64,000 nucleotides of DNA from Eucommia ulmoides (Eukaryota > Streptophyta > Magnoliopsida > Garryales > Eucommiaceae), in assembly GCA_016647705.1 (NCBI GenBank), contig CM028336.1:9751380-9815379 (forward strand). The letters are read 5' to 3'. The notes beneath the pieces were generated by a model. That model had not been told where the DNA came from. It searched no databases and was given only the letters and a program-made list of their open reading frames with translations. The first letter of the stretch is position 1. The number at the start of each line of letters is the position of its first letter. A program made the translations under genes and the position numbers. This document shows, in pieces, positions 45,574-56,900 of the stretch.

Positions 45574-46626
45574 GGGAACATAAACAAGCTCAAGCTCAGC
45601 TCGAAAACATAAACAAACTTCAACTTAGCTCAAGCTTTAAAACATCATTATATATATTTTAGAAAATATTTAAAATATAATAGAATTTTATGAAAAAACA
45701 AAGAATTTTTTTTTTTCAGAGCCAGTTCAAATCTAAACAAAAATTTGAATTTGAGCTTAACTTGTTTAATAAATAAATGAGTTTTTTTTGGAGTGGAGAT
45801 CAAGTTGTTTGCAAGGTTTGTTTAACCACCATAATTTGGAGTATTCCAAAGTGAAAGGAGGGAGAGGAAAAGGGAAAAGAGAAAGGAAAAACACTTAATC
45901 AAAATACATGGTGATACATTTGTACAAAACTTCTACCCGGAACACATGCAATAAAACCATTGACAGTCGAGTGAAATCCAATCCACGAAATAATCTGATC
46001 TATGGACAATATCGTTGTGGTAAAAGTTGAAATGCCAAAGGCATCATTATTGTCTTTCGTTTGAATGTAAAAAGACAAATTCACTCTCTATGGTGTAATA
46101 TGACTATCATATGCAAGAGGTTTACCAAAATGTATTTTTGTAATAGATAGTAAGATTAGAAGAAAGTATTAGAAGGAAAGTGAATCCTTTCTGATGCATT
46201 TTCCTTCCAAACCTTCCTCCTAAACTACCCTGTTCTCCCCCCATCCAAATACACAAACTCCTCCCACTCCCCACTTCTTTCCCTCGATCTAAACAGCGCT
46301 TCCCCTCCCTTCTTTCCCTCAATCCAAACAGGGCGTTAGTTAATCAGTTACAATGTCAGGGGCGGGGGGGGGTTTGGAATCCAGGAAGAAAAACAGGAAC
46401 AAAGTGGAACAAAACAGAAAAAACAGTAGGGAAAGAAAGTATCAACACATACAGTCCGGGCCAAACAACAAAAGAAAAAACACCACACCAACAAATTCAG
46501 CATCGCCATATGCGATGAACATCCACAGTTGCTTTTTCGTCTTCTTTACTTCAACGTATAGTTGACTATTGAAGATGTATAATGGATTTATAAAATTATG
46601 GAATAAGATTTCTTATTATTTCTAAC
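45574..46626. other. spacer with MITE-like ends
   Basis: 45590-45790 has GCTCAAGCTCAGCTCG and an inverted GAGCTTAACTTG word, similar to the element at 48.6 kb. 46122-46340 carries C-rich CCCCCCATCCAAATAC and CCCTCAATCCAAACAGGGCG, a MITE-type end. No gene. Confidence 0.45.
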
Positions 46627-49600
46627 TTACAATGCTATTTCGCCGCTGTCTACAATCACAACTTTGGTTTTGGGCGTACCACTTTGTCTCCCTTCTGCTT
46701 CAATCTTGTACACCACATCCATCCCCGAAAGCACCTTCCCAAACACAACATGTCGCCCATCCAACCTTCGAGAATATTTAGGGAAAAAAAAAAGGCAATT
46801 TATTAAGTAATTCAAGAACACAAAGATACACTTATGAACACTCAAGCATTGAAGCAAAAATAACTATGAAACAAGAATTAAACGATTAGCAACGATAGAA
46901 AATCGAAGTTGCCAAGCGCTAGGCAATTTGAGTTTAGATTTCTTCATATTGTGATTTATGATAACAAAGTCCACCCGATAGTGCACATTTTGGACTATAT
47001 TTGCATAACGGTTTCGTTTGGATCAAAAGAAATTTGGAAAAGTGAATAGAAATTAGGTGTCGTTTAGTTAGTGTTTTTGCTTTTCTGTTTCTACTTTCAA
47101 TAAACTGAGATGGGACCTGATGAGAATTCTGTTTCCGTTTTGGAGTTTTCCGGAAATTGAAACATGTTTGGTAACATTGTTCTGAAATTGTTTCTTTTAA
47201 TTTATGTTAACAGGAAAAAAAAAAAACACGTTTGGTTGCAATATTTGTTCTATTTTTTTCTTTAAATGTATGGTGGCCAGCGGATGATGGTGGCCAACGA
47301 AGTGGTAATGAGAATAGTTTTGCGGGAGTTAATTAGAATTAACATTTTTTGTTTCTTAGATTCTTAAGGAATTCAAGAAATAGTCTCAAATTGCTCCCAC
47401 AATTTTGGGAATAGAAACGTGTTTACCAAACGCGTTACTATACATTAATCCCAAAATTTTAAGAGCAGGCATAGGAATCAAAGAACAAAAATAGTAACCA
47501 AACAGGGCCTTATGTTTTCTTCCCATTTCTCTTGTTTGGTATTTTTAATGAGAAATGAATGTAAATTACCAAATAAGTCCTATGAGTCCAAAACAAGAGG
47601 GGAATAAGGTACAATTATCGTCCATTCTCTTCTTTTCTCTTAGGTAGCATTTGAAAGCACAGAATTGGAGATTTAAGATTGGAATTAGAAATCAACGCAT
47701 GTTAAAAACTAAAAATTTACATTGTGTGAATTTCTAATTCCAATTCCAGGGCTTTATATACACAATTGCAGAGAGAAATCACCATGTGTGCATTTCTTGT
47801 TCTAGAAGGCAGGGCAAAGTCACTTACCAACTTGTTGCTACGGTCGTGATGAAGAATTGTGACCCGTTTGTGTCCGGTCCACCATTTGCCATTGACAGGA
47901 ATCCTGTTTTCAGAAATAAAGACGGCAAAAAAATTTTATTGCACACCTTCCGTGGCCAAGAGTGTGTTTAGCGTAAGGTATTTGAATAAGGAAATTTGAA
48001 TTTTAAAGGGATTTGTAAAATTTTGTCAAGAAAAATTCTTAAGAATTGTACATAAAACGGGATTTGTCTTACCGGGACCAGTGTGTTTAAGGAGGAAGTT
48101 CTCATCGGCAAACCTATCTCCATAGATGGACTCTCCACCTCGCCCATCACCACGTGTAAAATCACCTCCCTGGATCATAAAGCTGGGTATGATCCTGTGA
48201 AACGTGCTCTTTTTGAAATGGAGAGGCTTCCCACTATTTCCAATTCCTTTCTCCCCTGCAATAAAAGAACTAATCTATTAATAAATATTAAGGGAGAGAC
48301 CCTGTCTTGGACTCTCCTTTTATTTAATATTTAATTAATTTATATATTTTATTTCTTAAAAAATGACAAATATAATTATTTTTCACAATTTTATATGTGC
48401 ACATGCGTGTGCCTCAACCACAAGGAGCAACATGTAGGTCATCCCTTGTAGCTGATTTGATCATGCAACACTAGGGGTTTATTACATGCATCTCTCAACT
48501 ATATCTCGAGTCAAGTAATGATGGCAATTGGATTCGCTAGATGTAGCGACTCGGACAACAAGACGGGATAAATTTATTCATCTCTTGGTTCTTACTAGGG
48601 CTGTAAACGAACCAAGTTGTTAATGAACAACTTGAGCTCGGCTCTATAATAGCTTGTTCGAAACTCGTTCATTTAATAAATGAACCAAGCTAAAACTTTT
48701 CATTAAGCACGTTTATTAAATAAACAAACAACATATGTTCAAGCTCGGCTCTTTGATGTTCGTGAAGAACTCAAATAATAAAAAATTAAAAAAAATTATT
48801 ATATTTTTAGTATGAAAAATAATACTCTTAAATTTCTTTAATAGTACAATCTTACATATCTAATCGTTCTATAAGTTAATTCCATCAAATTTTAATTTTA
48901 TAACTGCCCATTAACCTATTTAATCACTATAATAAACTGAGTATTTGTAAATTTACATTGATTCTTTATAATTTTTATATTTTGATTCACTCATAACTTA
49001 AATATTTGGATTTTGTATATAGATTTTCAAAAAATAATTATAAATAACTAATTTTATTAAAAAATTATTTATTGAGTTCTTAAATATTAAAATTTAATTA
49101 AATATATTTTTTTTTTTAAAACTCAAAAAAGCTCACGAACAGTTTGATCATTAAACGAACCAATCTTGAACATAAAGTTTGAGGTTCGGCTCGAACTAGA
49201 ATAGTATGAAAAATAAACGAACTAAGTTTGAACACTTAATACTCGACTCGGCTCGCAACCTTGTTGTTACTAATTACATCCATACATTTGTTAGAACTAA
49301 AATGCTAATTCCATTACAAAAAAGAAAGGAAATGACAAAAAAAACATTAGTTACAAATAAAATGTTCTCAAATCTAATGAAAAACAACATTAGGTTGTTC
49401 CTCAAAATTGTACACGGCCCCACTCTTCCCCCCCCCCCCCCAATAAAAAAAAATTGTACTTGTACTAATAAATCAACGAAAGGGAAAATAAGAAAAAACG
49501 TTTAGAAAATGAATAATCATTTTGGAACTAATGTAAGCCCAAACTTTTGTTGCACGCTATGGCTAAGAAATTTTAACTCAATAAGTCAACATACTTCTTC

Positions 49601-52600
49601 TATCAACTACAAACTAATAGAAAAGGGTAGCCCAATGCACAAGGGTTCTCATTATTGCAGGGTTTGGGGATGATAAGATGTACGCACGATTACCCCCGCC
49701 AAACATTTTTGACAGCCACATCTAAGACTTAGGGAAATTCCAAATGTTCTTTGGTCAAACAATATCCCCTTCTATTAGTATTTCAGGACATGCTAACAAA
49801 TTGCTTTGACACCATAATTCATGAACCGCCCTTATGGTCCATAACACGTCTAGTTACTGCCCATGTGAAGGCTTCGGTAATGGCACCTTTTCAAGTTCCG
49901 CGAGTAATGAATCACATTATATAGTAAGAGTTATGACACTTGCAGGTTCTTTCACATTATATAAGGGGACACACATGTGAGAAGGGATCAAAAGTTACTT
50001 GGCTACCCGTGCAAAGTGCTCGGAAATTTTCTGCAAAACAAACATAGAGAGACAAAAATTTATCCTGTTCTTTACTATTTAACGGTGGGTAGTAATATAA
50101 CCAGACAAGGCAAATTCTAATTCCCAAGAGTATAGTACCTGTTGTCTTTGGAACTGTTCTCCCGAAGAGGCCCATGACAACTCGACCTGAAAAGAGAGAC
50201 ATTAGATAACATAAGATAGCTCACTCAAAAGTCAAAAACTAAAATTTCGCTGGTGTAATTTATTAACTCAATATGTATCATCTATACTTCCGTAAATGTG
50301 ACAATGAGAAAATTTTGAAGTGGAAAACAGGATTACGAATTGATATGTTGTAGTATTACAACAAAATGTACAGGCTCATTTGTTAACAATGGTTCTTGAT
50401 CTGCATGACACAACAACACTACCAACTAAGTTTTTTTCCACTTAAATAGGGTCGGTTACATGAATCTGTTTACGCTACAGTGATCGATCAAGAGTTATCC
50501 CCTCAATCGGGTTTAACGTCATCAAATCAATTCTAAATTCTAATAGTTTCATCCCAACTATTATTAGGCTTACCTCTCCCTCTTATAGCCCCTCACACTT
50601 GAATTAAATAGCATTTTCTCATTGGTGCTTCTATAGGTCTTCTATGCACATTGTCCAAATTATCATAAATGATTTTCTCTCATATTTTCTTCGATGGGTG
50701 TTATTCCTAAATTCTCTCGAATAGTTTCATTCTTAATTTTATACATTTTCATTTTCCAACTCATCCACTATAGCATTCTCATTTTTGCTCCACTAATTTT
50801 CTGGACATGTTTCGTGTTAACCACCCAACATTCAAAACATACTGAATCGGTGGTCTTATTACAATTTTGTAGAATTTTCTTTAAGCTTCAATAGTATTCT
50901 ACGATCACATATCACCCCAACTGCATTTCTCCACTTGAATCATCCTGCCTTGACTCTATGAGTAATATCCTCATCGATGTCGCTATAGACCTGAATAATT
51001 GAACCTAAATATCTAAAATGATCTACCTCAGGAACCTCCTGATCTCCAATTTTGACTGCACCATTATTTCTCTGGACATTACTAAAATTGCAATGCATGT
51101 ATTATGTCTTACTTTTGCTAACCTCCAAACTTTTAGACTCTAAGGCTTCTCTCTACCTTTCTAACATAATATTAAGACATATTCTATTTTCACCACCTAG
51201 TACTATGTTATCCGCAAACAACATACTCTAAGGTACCCCATCTTGAATATGTTTTGTGAGCTCATCCATCACTAGAACGAAGACCTATGGACTTAAAGAT
51301 AATCGTTGATGTAAGCCTGTATTACTAGGAAATGCACAAGTATCATCTCCTCCTGTTTGGACACTAGTGACTATACCTTCATATATATGCTTAATTGTCT
51401 CAATATACACATTGGATACCTATTTCTTTTCTAACACCCACCAAAACTTCTTTGGGTACCCTATCATAAGTCATTTCTAGGTCCACAAATACAATATGTA
51501 AATCTTTCTTCTTTTCTCTATATTTCACCATTAATCTTTTGAGTAAATAAATAGTTTCAGTAGTTGATTGTCTGGACATAAATCCAAATTACTTATCTTC
51601 TATGCTCGATTCATTTCTTATTCTATGTTTTATCAATCTCTCCCCAAGCTTCATAATATAACTCATAAGTTTTATGCCCTGATAGTTCGTAAAACTTTGA
51701 ACATTCCCTTTATTTTTATAGATGGACACTAAGATACTCCTCCAATGATCGGGCATTCTATTAGTCCTCAAAATGCTATTGAAAAATCTAGTCAACCAAT
51801 TTATCCCAGGATCTCCCAAACTTTTCTACATCTCTATAAAGATCTCATTCCGCCCTACTACTTTTCCAATCCTCATCTTCCTTAGTACTATTCTAATTTT
51901 CAAATCCCTAATTCTTCATGAAACCTATAAAGCCTATATGAAGATAAACTAGGCAATTCTAAACTAGATTCCTTTGATTTGTTCTCATTAAATAAAATAT
52001 AAAAATAATTTTTTCAGCGTTCCATAATTTCCTCATCCTTTACCAAGACCTTTTGATCGGTGTTTTTGATGCATCTGACACTTCCTACATATCTAGTCTT
52101 TCGTTCACGTCTCCTAGTTTGTATATATCCCTCTTTCCAGTTTTTGTATCTAACTTTTGATACAAACTATTGTACCCCAAATTTTTTATTTTTTAATCAC
52201 TTTTTGTGCCTCCTTGTTTGCATGTTGTTGTATTACAACAAAATGTACGGGCTCATCTGTTAACAATGGTTCTTGATCTGCATGATATGTCATAAAACTA
52301 ATTTCACTGCACTTGCATAAAATCTTGCAATTTTGTTCTATTAAGGTATAGTTTTTGAAATTTATCCGTTACGGTTATTTGTTTTTGTGAGTCCATGGCA
52401 TGTTTAAAAATGCATGAGTTTTCTATGAATATTATAATACACAATGCAATAACAAGCTTCTACCCATGATCCAACCTTTCGTGAAACAAAACCAAATCCA
52501 CTTGAAAGCTGAAACGGATTGTATCTTTTTTGTTTTTTCAAATATTTTTGTTATTCAAGCATGCTATGCGAATGTAGTCAATTATCAGATTAAGAAAATT

Positions 52601-53198
52601 CACCAGCAGGTTTTCCACCAATCTCAATATCAAAGTATACTTTGTTTGTCACTTTTTCTAAATCATCTTCTGATATCTTTGACTTTACCTACAGGAGATA
52701 AATTATTATCAATAGATCTGAAAAACAACTTATTCAACTTCGCATTCATCAAAGTGGACTTGTGAAATGAAATATATGCAGAGAGCAAACGTTCATTTCG
52801 CTGACCTCGTCATTTCCTTCACTGTCGATAACTTCTTTATGCCCCAGAGAGACACCGACGTCATTCAACCGGATCTGAAAGTAATTGCAAATCAATCGAG
52901 TACCAAATCATTTCACATTGGAATTTAAACAAAAGTTCAAAACAGTGTGAATTTAACGAACAAACAGAAGTTGAACAATGAATTCAACAACAATTGTTCA
53001 GTTCACGAATCAAAATCAGGTTTAATGATCTCTGATTGCTCGGGAAAATTGCTGAATTCCAACATAATCTGTATGTTGCAACAATAGAGAAGAGCAAAAT
53101 CAAAGCACGATTACCAGAATGAAAGCCAGGGTTCCGAAGATCAAGAGAATCCATAGAAGCACTACAGGGATCATCTGCCTGGTACTTCTGGGGGCCAT
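46627..53198 (-). CDS. secretory/ER-type cyclophilin (peptidyl-prolyl isomerase), 8 exons, 235 aa
   Basis: Catalyses cis-trans isomerisation of prolyl bonds during protein folding. Exons in transcript order: 53198-53115, 52874-52806, 52688-52604, 50186-50139, 50030-50007 (24-base microexon), 48255-48073, 47903-47828, 46765-46627. All junctions are GT-AG, phases agree, and 708 bases are open to TAA. The N-terminus ([10 protein letters not shown], then hydrophobic [18 protein letters not shown] at 11-28) is a signal peptide or anchor. The cyclophilin domain runs ~67-232: catalytic Arg124 in [14 protein letters not shown], Phe129, Gln132, Gln180/Phe182 in NGSQFFITT, Trp190 (cyclosporin-site Trp) and His195. 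The C-terminus [12 protein letters not shown] resembles Arabidopsis CYP20-1. There is no KDEL. Intron 3 is swollen by a LINE, introns 5 and 7 by MITEs. The exact paralogue (CYP20-1, CYP19-4 or CYP21-1 type) needs a tree. Confidence 0.94.
47055..47512. mobile_element. MITE in intron 7 of the cyclophilin gene
   Basis: The left end TAGGTGTCGTTTAGTTAGTG and the right end TAGTAACCAAACAGGGCCTTA are inverted relatives of the common plant 'GTTTGGTTA' MITE end. The interior contains paired TTTCTGTTTCT and AGAACAAAAATAG-like words. No frame. Confidence 0.6.
48597..49260. mobile_element. fold-back repeat 'GGGCTGTAAACGAACC' in intron 5 of the cyclophilin gene
   Basis: Begins AGGGCTGTAAACGAACCAAG and ends near ACTCGACTCGGCTCGCAACC. 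Repeated words GAGCTCGGCTC, GTTCAAGCTCGGCTC and GAACC..TTCGGCTCGAAC are arranged as inverted arms around an AT-rich centre. This is a widely seen plant non-autonomous repeat type. Confidence 0.65.
49261..50006 (-). other. rest of intron 5 of the cyclophilin gene
   Basis: Contains a 14-base C run at about 49428-49441. No element delimited. Confidence 0.6.
50345..50410. repeat. left copy of the 66-bp repeat flanking the LINE
   Basis: ATGTTGTAGTATTACAACAA ... GGTTCTTGATCTGCATGACA. Same sequence as 52222-52287 apart from four single-base changes. Confidence 0.92.
52222..52287. repeat. right copy of the 66-bp repeat flanking the LINE
   Basis: ATGTTGTTGTATTACAACAA ... GGTTCTTGATCTGCATGATA. Confidence 0.92.
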
Positions 53199-53389
53199 TT
53201 CTGCTCGATGTGTCGAGCTTCTCGAGATTCGAGAAATTACAGAGTACTGTGACGAACGAACTGTCAATAGAAAAACAGCCCGAGTTGCTTACACTTTCAA
53301 TGTAAAAAAACACGGAAATAGACTTGTTTTAAACTTATTTACGAAAATAATCTTATCCGAGAATGTGATTCCCGATTTTGGGAGTTTGG

Positions 53390-53510
53390 ACGTATATCTG
53401 GGGTTCGCAACCCTAGGTATACTTTGCCCTTTATACCCGGGGTTGTGTACCCCGGGTTCTATGTAGAACCCGGGGTACTCTACCCTGGGTTTACAAAAAA
53501 ATAACGTTTT
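53390..53510. repeat. AACCCCGGGT-type palindromic cluster upstream of the cyclophilin gene
   Basis: Within ~110 bases: GGGGTTCGCAACCC, ATACCCGGGGTTGTGTACCCC, GGGTTCTATGTAGAACCCGG, GGTACTCTACCCTGGGT. Each is close to an inverted repeat around a CCCGGG or CCCTGGG core. It lies ~190-310 bases upstream of the cyclophilin ATG. Confidence 0.75.
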
Positions 53511-53539
53511 GGTCCACAATTTTTTTAAAGTTTTCTGCA

Positions 53540-54000
53540 ATTTTGGGTTGTTTAATGATGGTCTATCAATATTTTAAATACATCTAATTTTTTTTTGCGT
53601 AAATTACGTTCAAAACACTCCATAATGTTTTTTACAACACTAAAAACGGACAAATTGATGAATTTTAAAAAATCGTCAAAATTGACTAGATGAGCTGTTT
53701 CGATAACAGCGGGATTTTTTCGGCAATTTTGAATTAACAAAATAATGCATGCCCGTAACAGAAATGAAATATTTTTTTTGTATATAAATTATGTTCATAA
53801 CACTACATAACAAAACTTAGAACACTAAAAACGGACTAGTGAATAATTTTTAAATAATCGTCAAACTTAACCGGATGAGTTGTTTTGATTACGAAACAGT
53901 TTTTTTGAAAATTTTGAGTTAATAAAAGATAATGTATCTATAACAAAAATTAACCTAATTTTTTTTTATACAAACTAAATTTATAAAACTAAATAATGAA
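53540..54000. repeat. ~190-bp tandem repeat, 2 full plus partial copies
   Basis: Unit A (about 53591-53782) and unit B (about 53783-53970) share AACACTAAAAACGGAC, AATCGTCAAA, GATGAG(C/T)TGTTT and ATTTTGA(A/G)TTAA in the same order. 53540-53590 and 53971-54000 are partial units. Confidence 0.75.
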
Positions 54001-54046
54001 AAAGAAATTTTTTTTATCCTTTGCAGAGAGAAAATCATTTTTTTTA

Positions 54047-54394
54047 GTGTGTTTGGTTGGAAGGATATAGAAGGAGGGGAAATAATATTTTGTGTATATT
54101 AAAAAAAAAAATATTTTTCGCTTAATTCATTATTTTACCCTTAGTACAAATGAAATAGGCATTTATTATATAAAATAAAAGGGTAAAATAATAATTTTAG
54201 ACTTTTTTTCCCTTTAACTTTTCATTTTCACCTCCGTTTTAGAGGGGGAAAAAAGTGGCGGGAACATTATTTTTTCTCTCCATTTTCTTTTTCCTTTTCA
54301 TTTTCCTCTCATACCAAATATGAAAGGAGAAAAAAATATATTATTTCACTTCCTATTTCCCTTTCCCTTTCCCTTTTCATCTCATACCAAACAA
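54047..54394. mobile_element. MITE, same family as 36.5 kb, opposite orientation
   Basis: The left end GTGTGTTTGGTTGGAAGGAT and the right end CTCATACCAAACAATG are inverted. The internal AATAATATTTTGTGTATATT word is the reverse of that in the 36.5-kb copy. Confidence 0.7.
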
Positions 54395-55020
54395 TGCCTT
54401 AAATTTTAAAAAAAAAAAAAATCATATATAATTGTAATTTGTATTTTTGTATTTTAGTCTCGTGCATTAAAAAAATACGGAAGATTCAATATACATGGTG
54501 TAATCTAGGAGTTACATGTGTATAAAAATTTTGTTAGATATAACAAATAAAATAAATACATATAACTACATGTAACCAATATTGCATAAACGTATGTAAT
54601 TAATATTGCACAAACGTGAACACATGTAGGACTAATATGCAAGCAGAAACCAATTTAAGGGATTAAATCAAAATATATGTTTTAAATGAGACTAATAACA
54701 TATTACACCCGTTATGTGAGACTAATCACCAATTATTCCTAGAAAAAAAATGGAATTTTATTATTTAGTCCATATAAGATAATGTATTGAGAAAATGATC
54801 ATCTAAATGCCTACATTAAGTTTTTGGTCCCCATAGCCTTTTTAGAGTTTAGTTCCTAGCTATTACTCCTTATTTGTGTTATATTTACAATTTATGTTAT
54901 TCTGTTAAAAAGTGTAAGTATTCACTTTTTCAAAACCCACCAAATCACTAAAATCATCCCACGAGATTCACGGTTGATAGAAATTAAAGAAAAAATGCAC
55001 CAAATTAGTCCACAAAAAAT
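54395..55020. other. AT-rich spacer
   Basis: No gene or delimited repeat seen. Confidence 0.5.
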
Positions 55021-55029
55021 TCTCTTTTT

Positions 55030-56330
55030 CACAATATGAATTTCAATTTTTTTGGGTAATTTTTTACTGGTTTGCGAATGCTTATGTTTTTTGGAAAATC
55101 AAGATCTGAGAATGAGAGTAAATTAACATGAACATTCAAACCAATTATAAATCTCGAATGTTTCAGATCTAAAAATAGAGAAACAAAAATCTCATGAACA
55201 TTCCTAATACACACGTTCACTGCCTGAACAACAAATCAAAATCTGATAATATTCACAAACATCGCAAATTCAAAACATATTTAACAAAATCGATATGAAT
55301 ATTCACCAAATCGCAAAATCAACATCCACCAACTCACACACTGAGAGTGAACATTAGATCTATGTATTTTCACATGAACATTCACCAAGATTTGGAAAAG
55401 AAAGAGAGATAAACCAGATCTAGGAACATTCAAACCAGATTTGAGAACGAGAAACAACACAACATGAATATTCAAACAAAACACATAACACAATCAACAA
55501 AACAGCAGCAAAAACAAAACAGATATAATCTATTGCAAAACGTTTATAGAAAACAAAACACACATGAACATTCACAGAAAACAAGGAGACACACCGGTAT
55601 GAATATTCACATACGATGAACAAACAACTGTTGCGAACATCCACTGCCCAATTAACCACCACAAAAGACCGCCTGTTGTGAACACCCATCGCCAAATCGT
55701 TCACCGCAATCCACCGCAACACACCATTGCAACAATCGTCTTCGGCAATGGTTCACCGATCGTCGTCTTCGTCCACCGACCGTCGTCTGAACCAGATCTG
55801 AACAACGGTCATCTGAAACGATGATTCATCGACTGTTGTTCATCATCTTTGCAAAATCGGAGCATGGTGGCGATGGGTTGTTCATAGTCTTCGCAAATCG
55901 GAGAACAGTGGCGATGGGCGGCTCATCGTCTTTGCAAATCGAGAGCATGGCGGCAATGGGGCAATTCATCGTCTTTGTAAATTGGTCGTTTTCGCAGTCA
56001 AAAATCGGTCGTTCATCGTCTTCGCAAAATCGTTGCAACAGACGAAAGTTGTTCAGATCACGATGGTTGGCGGCAATCGTTTGTCTTGCAGGATTTGTGG
56101 CAATCGTCTTTGCAAAATCACGGCGTTTGGCGCGATCGTTCGTCAACGGTCGTCGTCTGGCAGGAGCGACGGTGGTTGGCGGCAATCGTTCGTCGACAAC
56201 AGTTGAGAAAGCTCACGAGGGATTGGGGGAGCCGGCTGAGAAAGCTCACAAAGTAGGCGGCTAAGAGAGCTCACGATTTAGGGAAACAAAAATTAATTTA
56301 GAACCTAGGGTTTTGATACATATATGGAAG
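55030..56330. repeat. structured repeat region: TGAAYATTCA motifs, then short GC-rich tandem units
   Basis: 55130-55690 has about a dozen variants of ATGAACATTCAC/TGAATATTCA. 55838-55990 has three ~48-base units around TCGTCTTTGCAAATCGGAGC...GGCGATGGG. The plus frame at 55821-56264 is produced by these repeats and has no domain. It ends in an AT-rich flank near 56330. Possibly a terminal region of an unidentified DNA transposon. Confidence 0.45.
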
Positions 56331-56900
56331 GGTATAATTGTCCATTCAAAAAAATATCTTTCTAAAATGGTTTAAAGAATAACTTTTTTAAAAAATAGGT
56401 TAAATGAGGAAAGAGAAAGCTCAAAAAGGCCTAAACAATAAAAACCCAAAAAAAAATTATATCCACCAAAAAAAATCAAATAAGATAACTTGGGCACTGT
56501 TTTGGTAAAAAAAAATTTTTTTTTTTTTTTGGGTTTTTAAAGAGTGAAATTGTTTTATCTCTTGAAAAAATTAAAAAAAAATGTGATTTATATTGAGATT
56601 TTGTAAAAATAATTTTCTTGAGATCTTAAAAGAAAATTTGTTAATTTCGGTAATATTGACAACAGGAAGAACTTGCACTACACACGTAATACAGTTTATT
56701 ATAGTGTCTCAATTTTCTTATACCGACTTTAACAAAAGGTAAGAAAAAATCATTTTTACTAAACTTAATTAGGTAATCTTTGTAAATTTGAATTAAACAA
56801 CTTTAAGAGACAAAAAAAAAAAAAAAAAAAAAAAATCCTTTAATTAAAAAATCTCAAATATTCTGCTTATCTGGATAATACTTGATTATATAATCAGATT
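56331..56900. other. AT-rich spacer with poly-A/T tracts
   Basis: No gene or delimited repeat. Confidence 0.5.

Larger units (their letters stand above)
50345..52287 (-). mobile_element. 5'-truncated RTE-type LINE with 66-bp flanking direct repeat, in cyclophilin intron 3
   Basis: The minus strand encodes reverse-transcriptase pieces of the plant RTE-like type: [19 protein letters not shown], [40 protein letters not shown] (51589-51819), then [35 protein letters not shown] and [15 protein letters not shown] in neighbouring frames toward 51100. The 3' end near 50450 carries the GGGTCGGTTACATG-type word. Segments 50345-50410 and 52222-52287 are direct repeats with 4 differences in 66 bases. 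Stops and shifts show it is dead. It has the same orientation as the host gene. Confidence 0.85.

Noticed and set aside
55821..56264. 147-codon plus-strand frame
   Set aside because: Generated by 48-base GC-rich repeats; the overlapping minus frame is equally long and neither has a domain.
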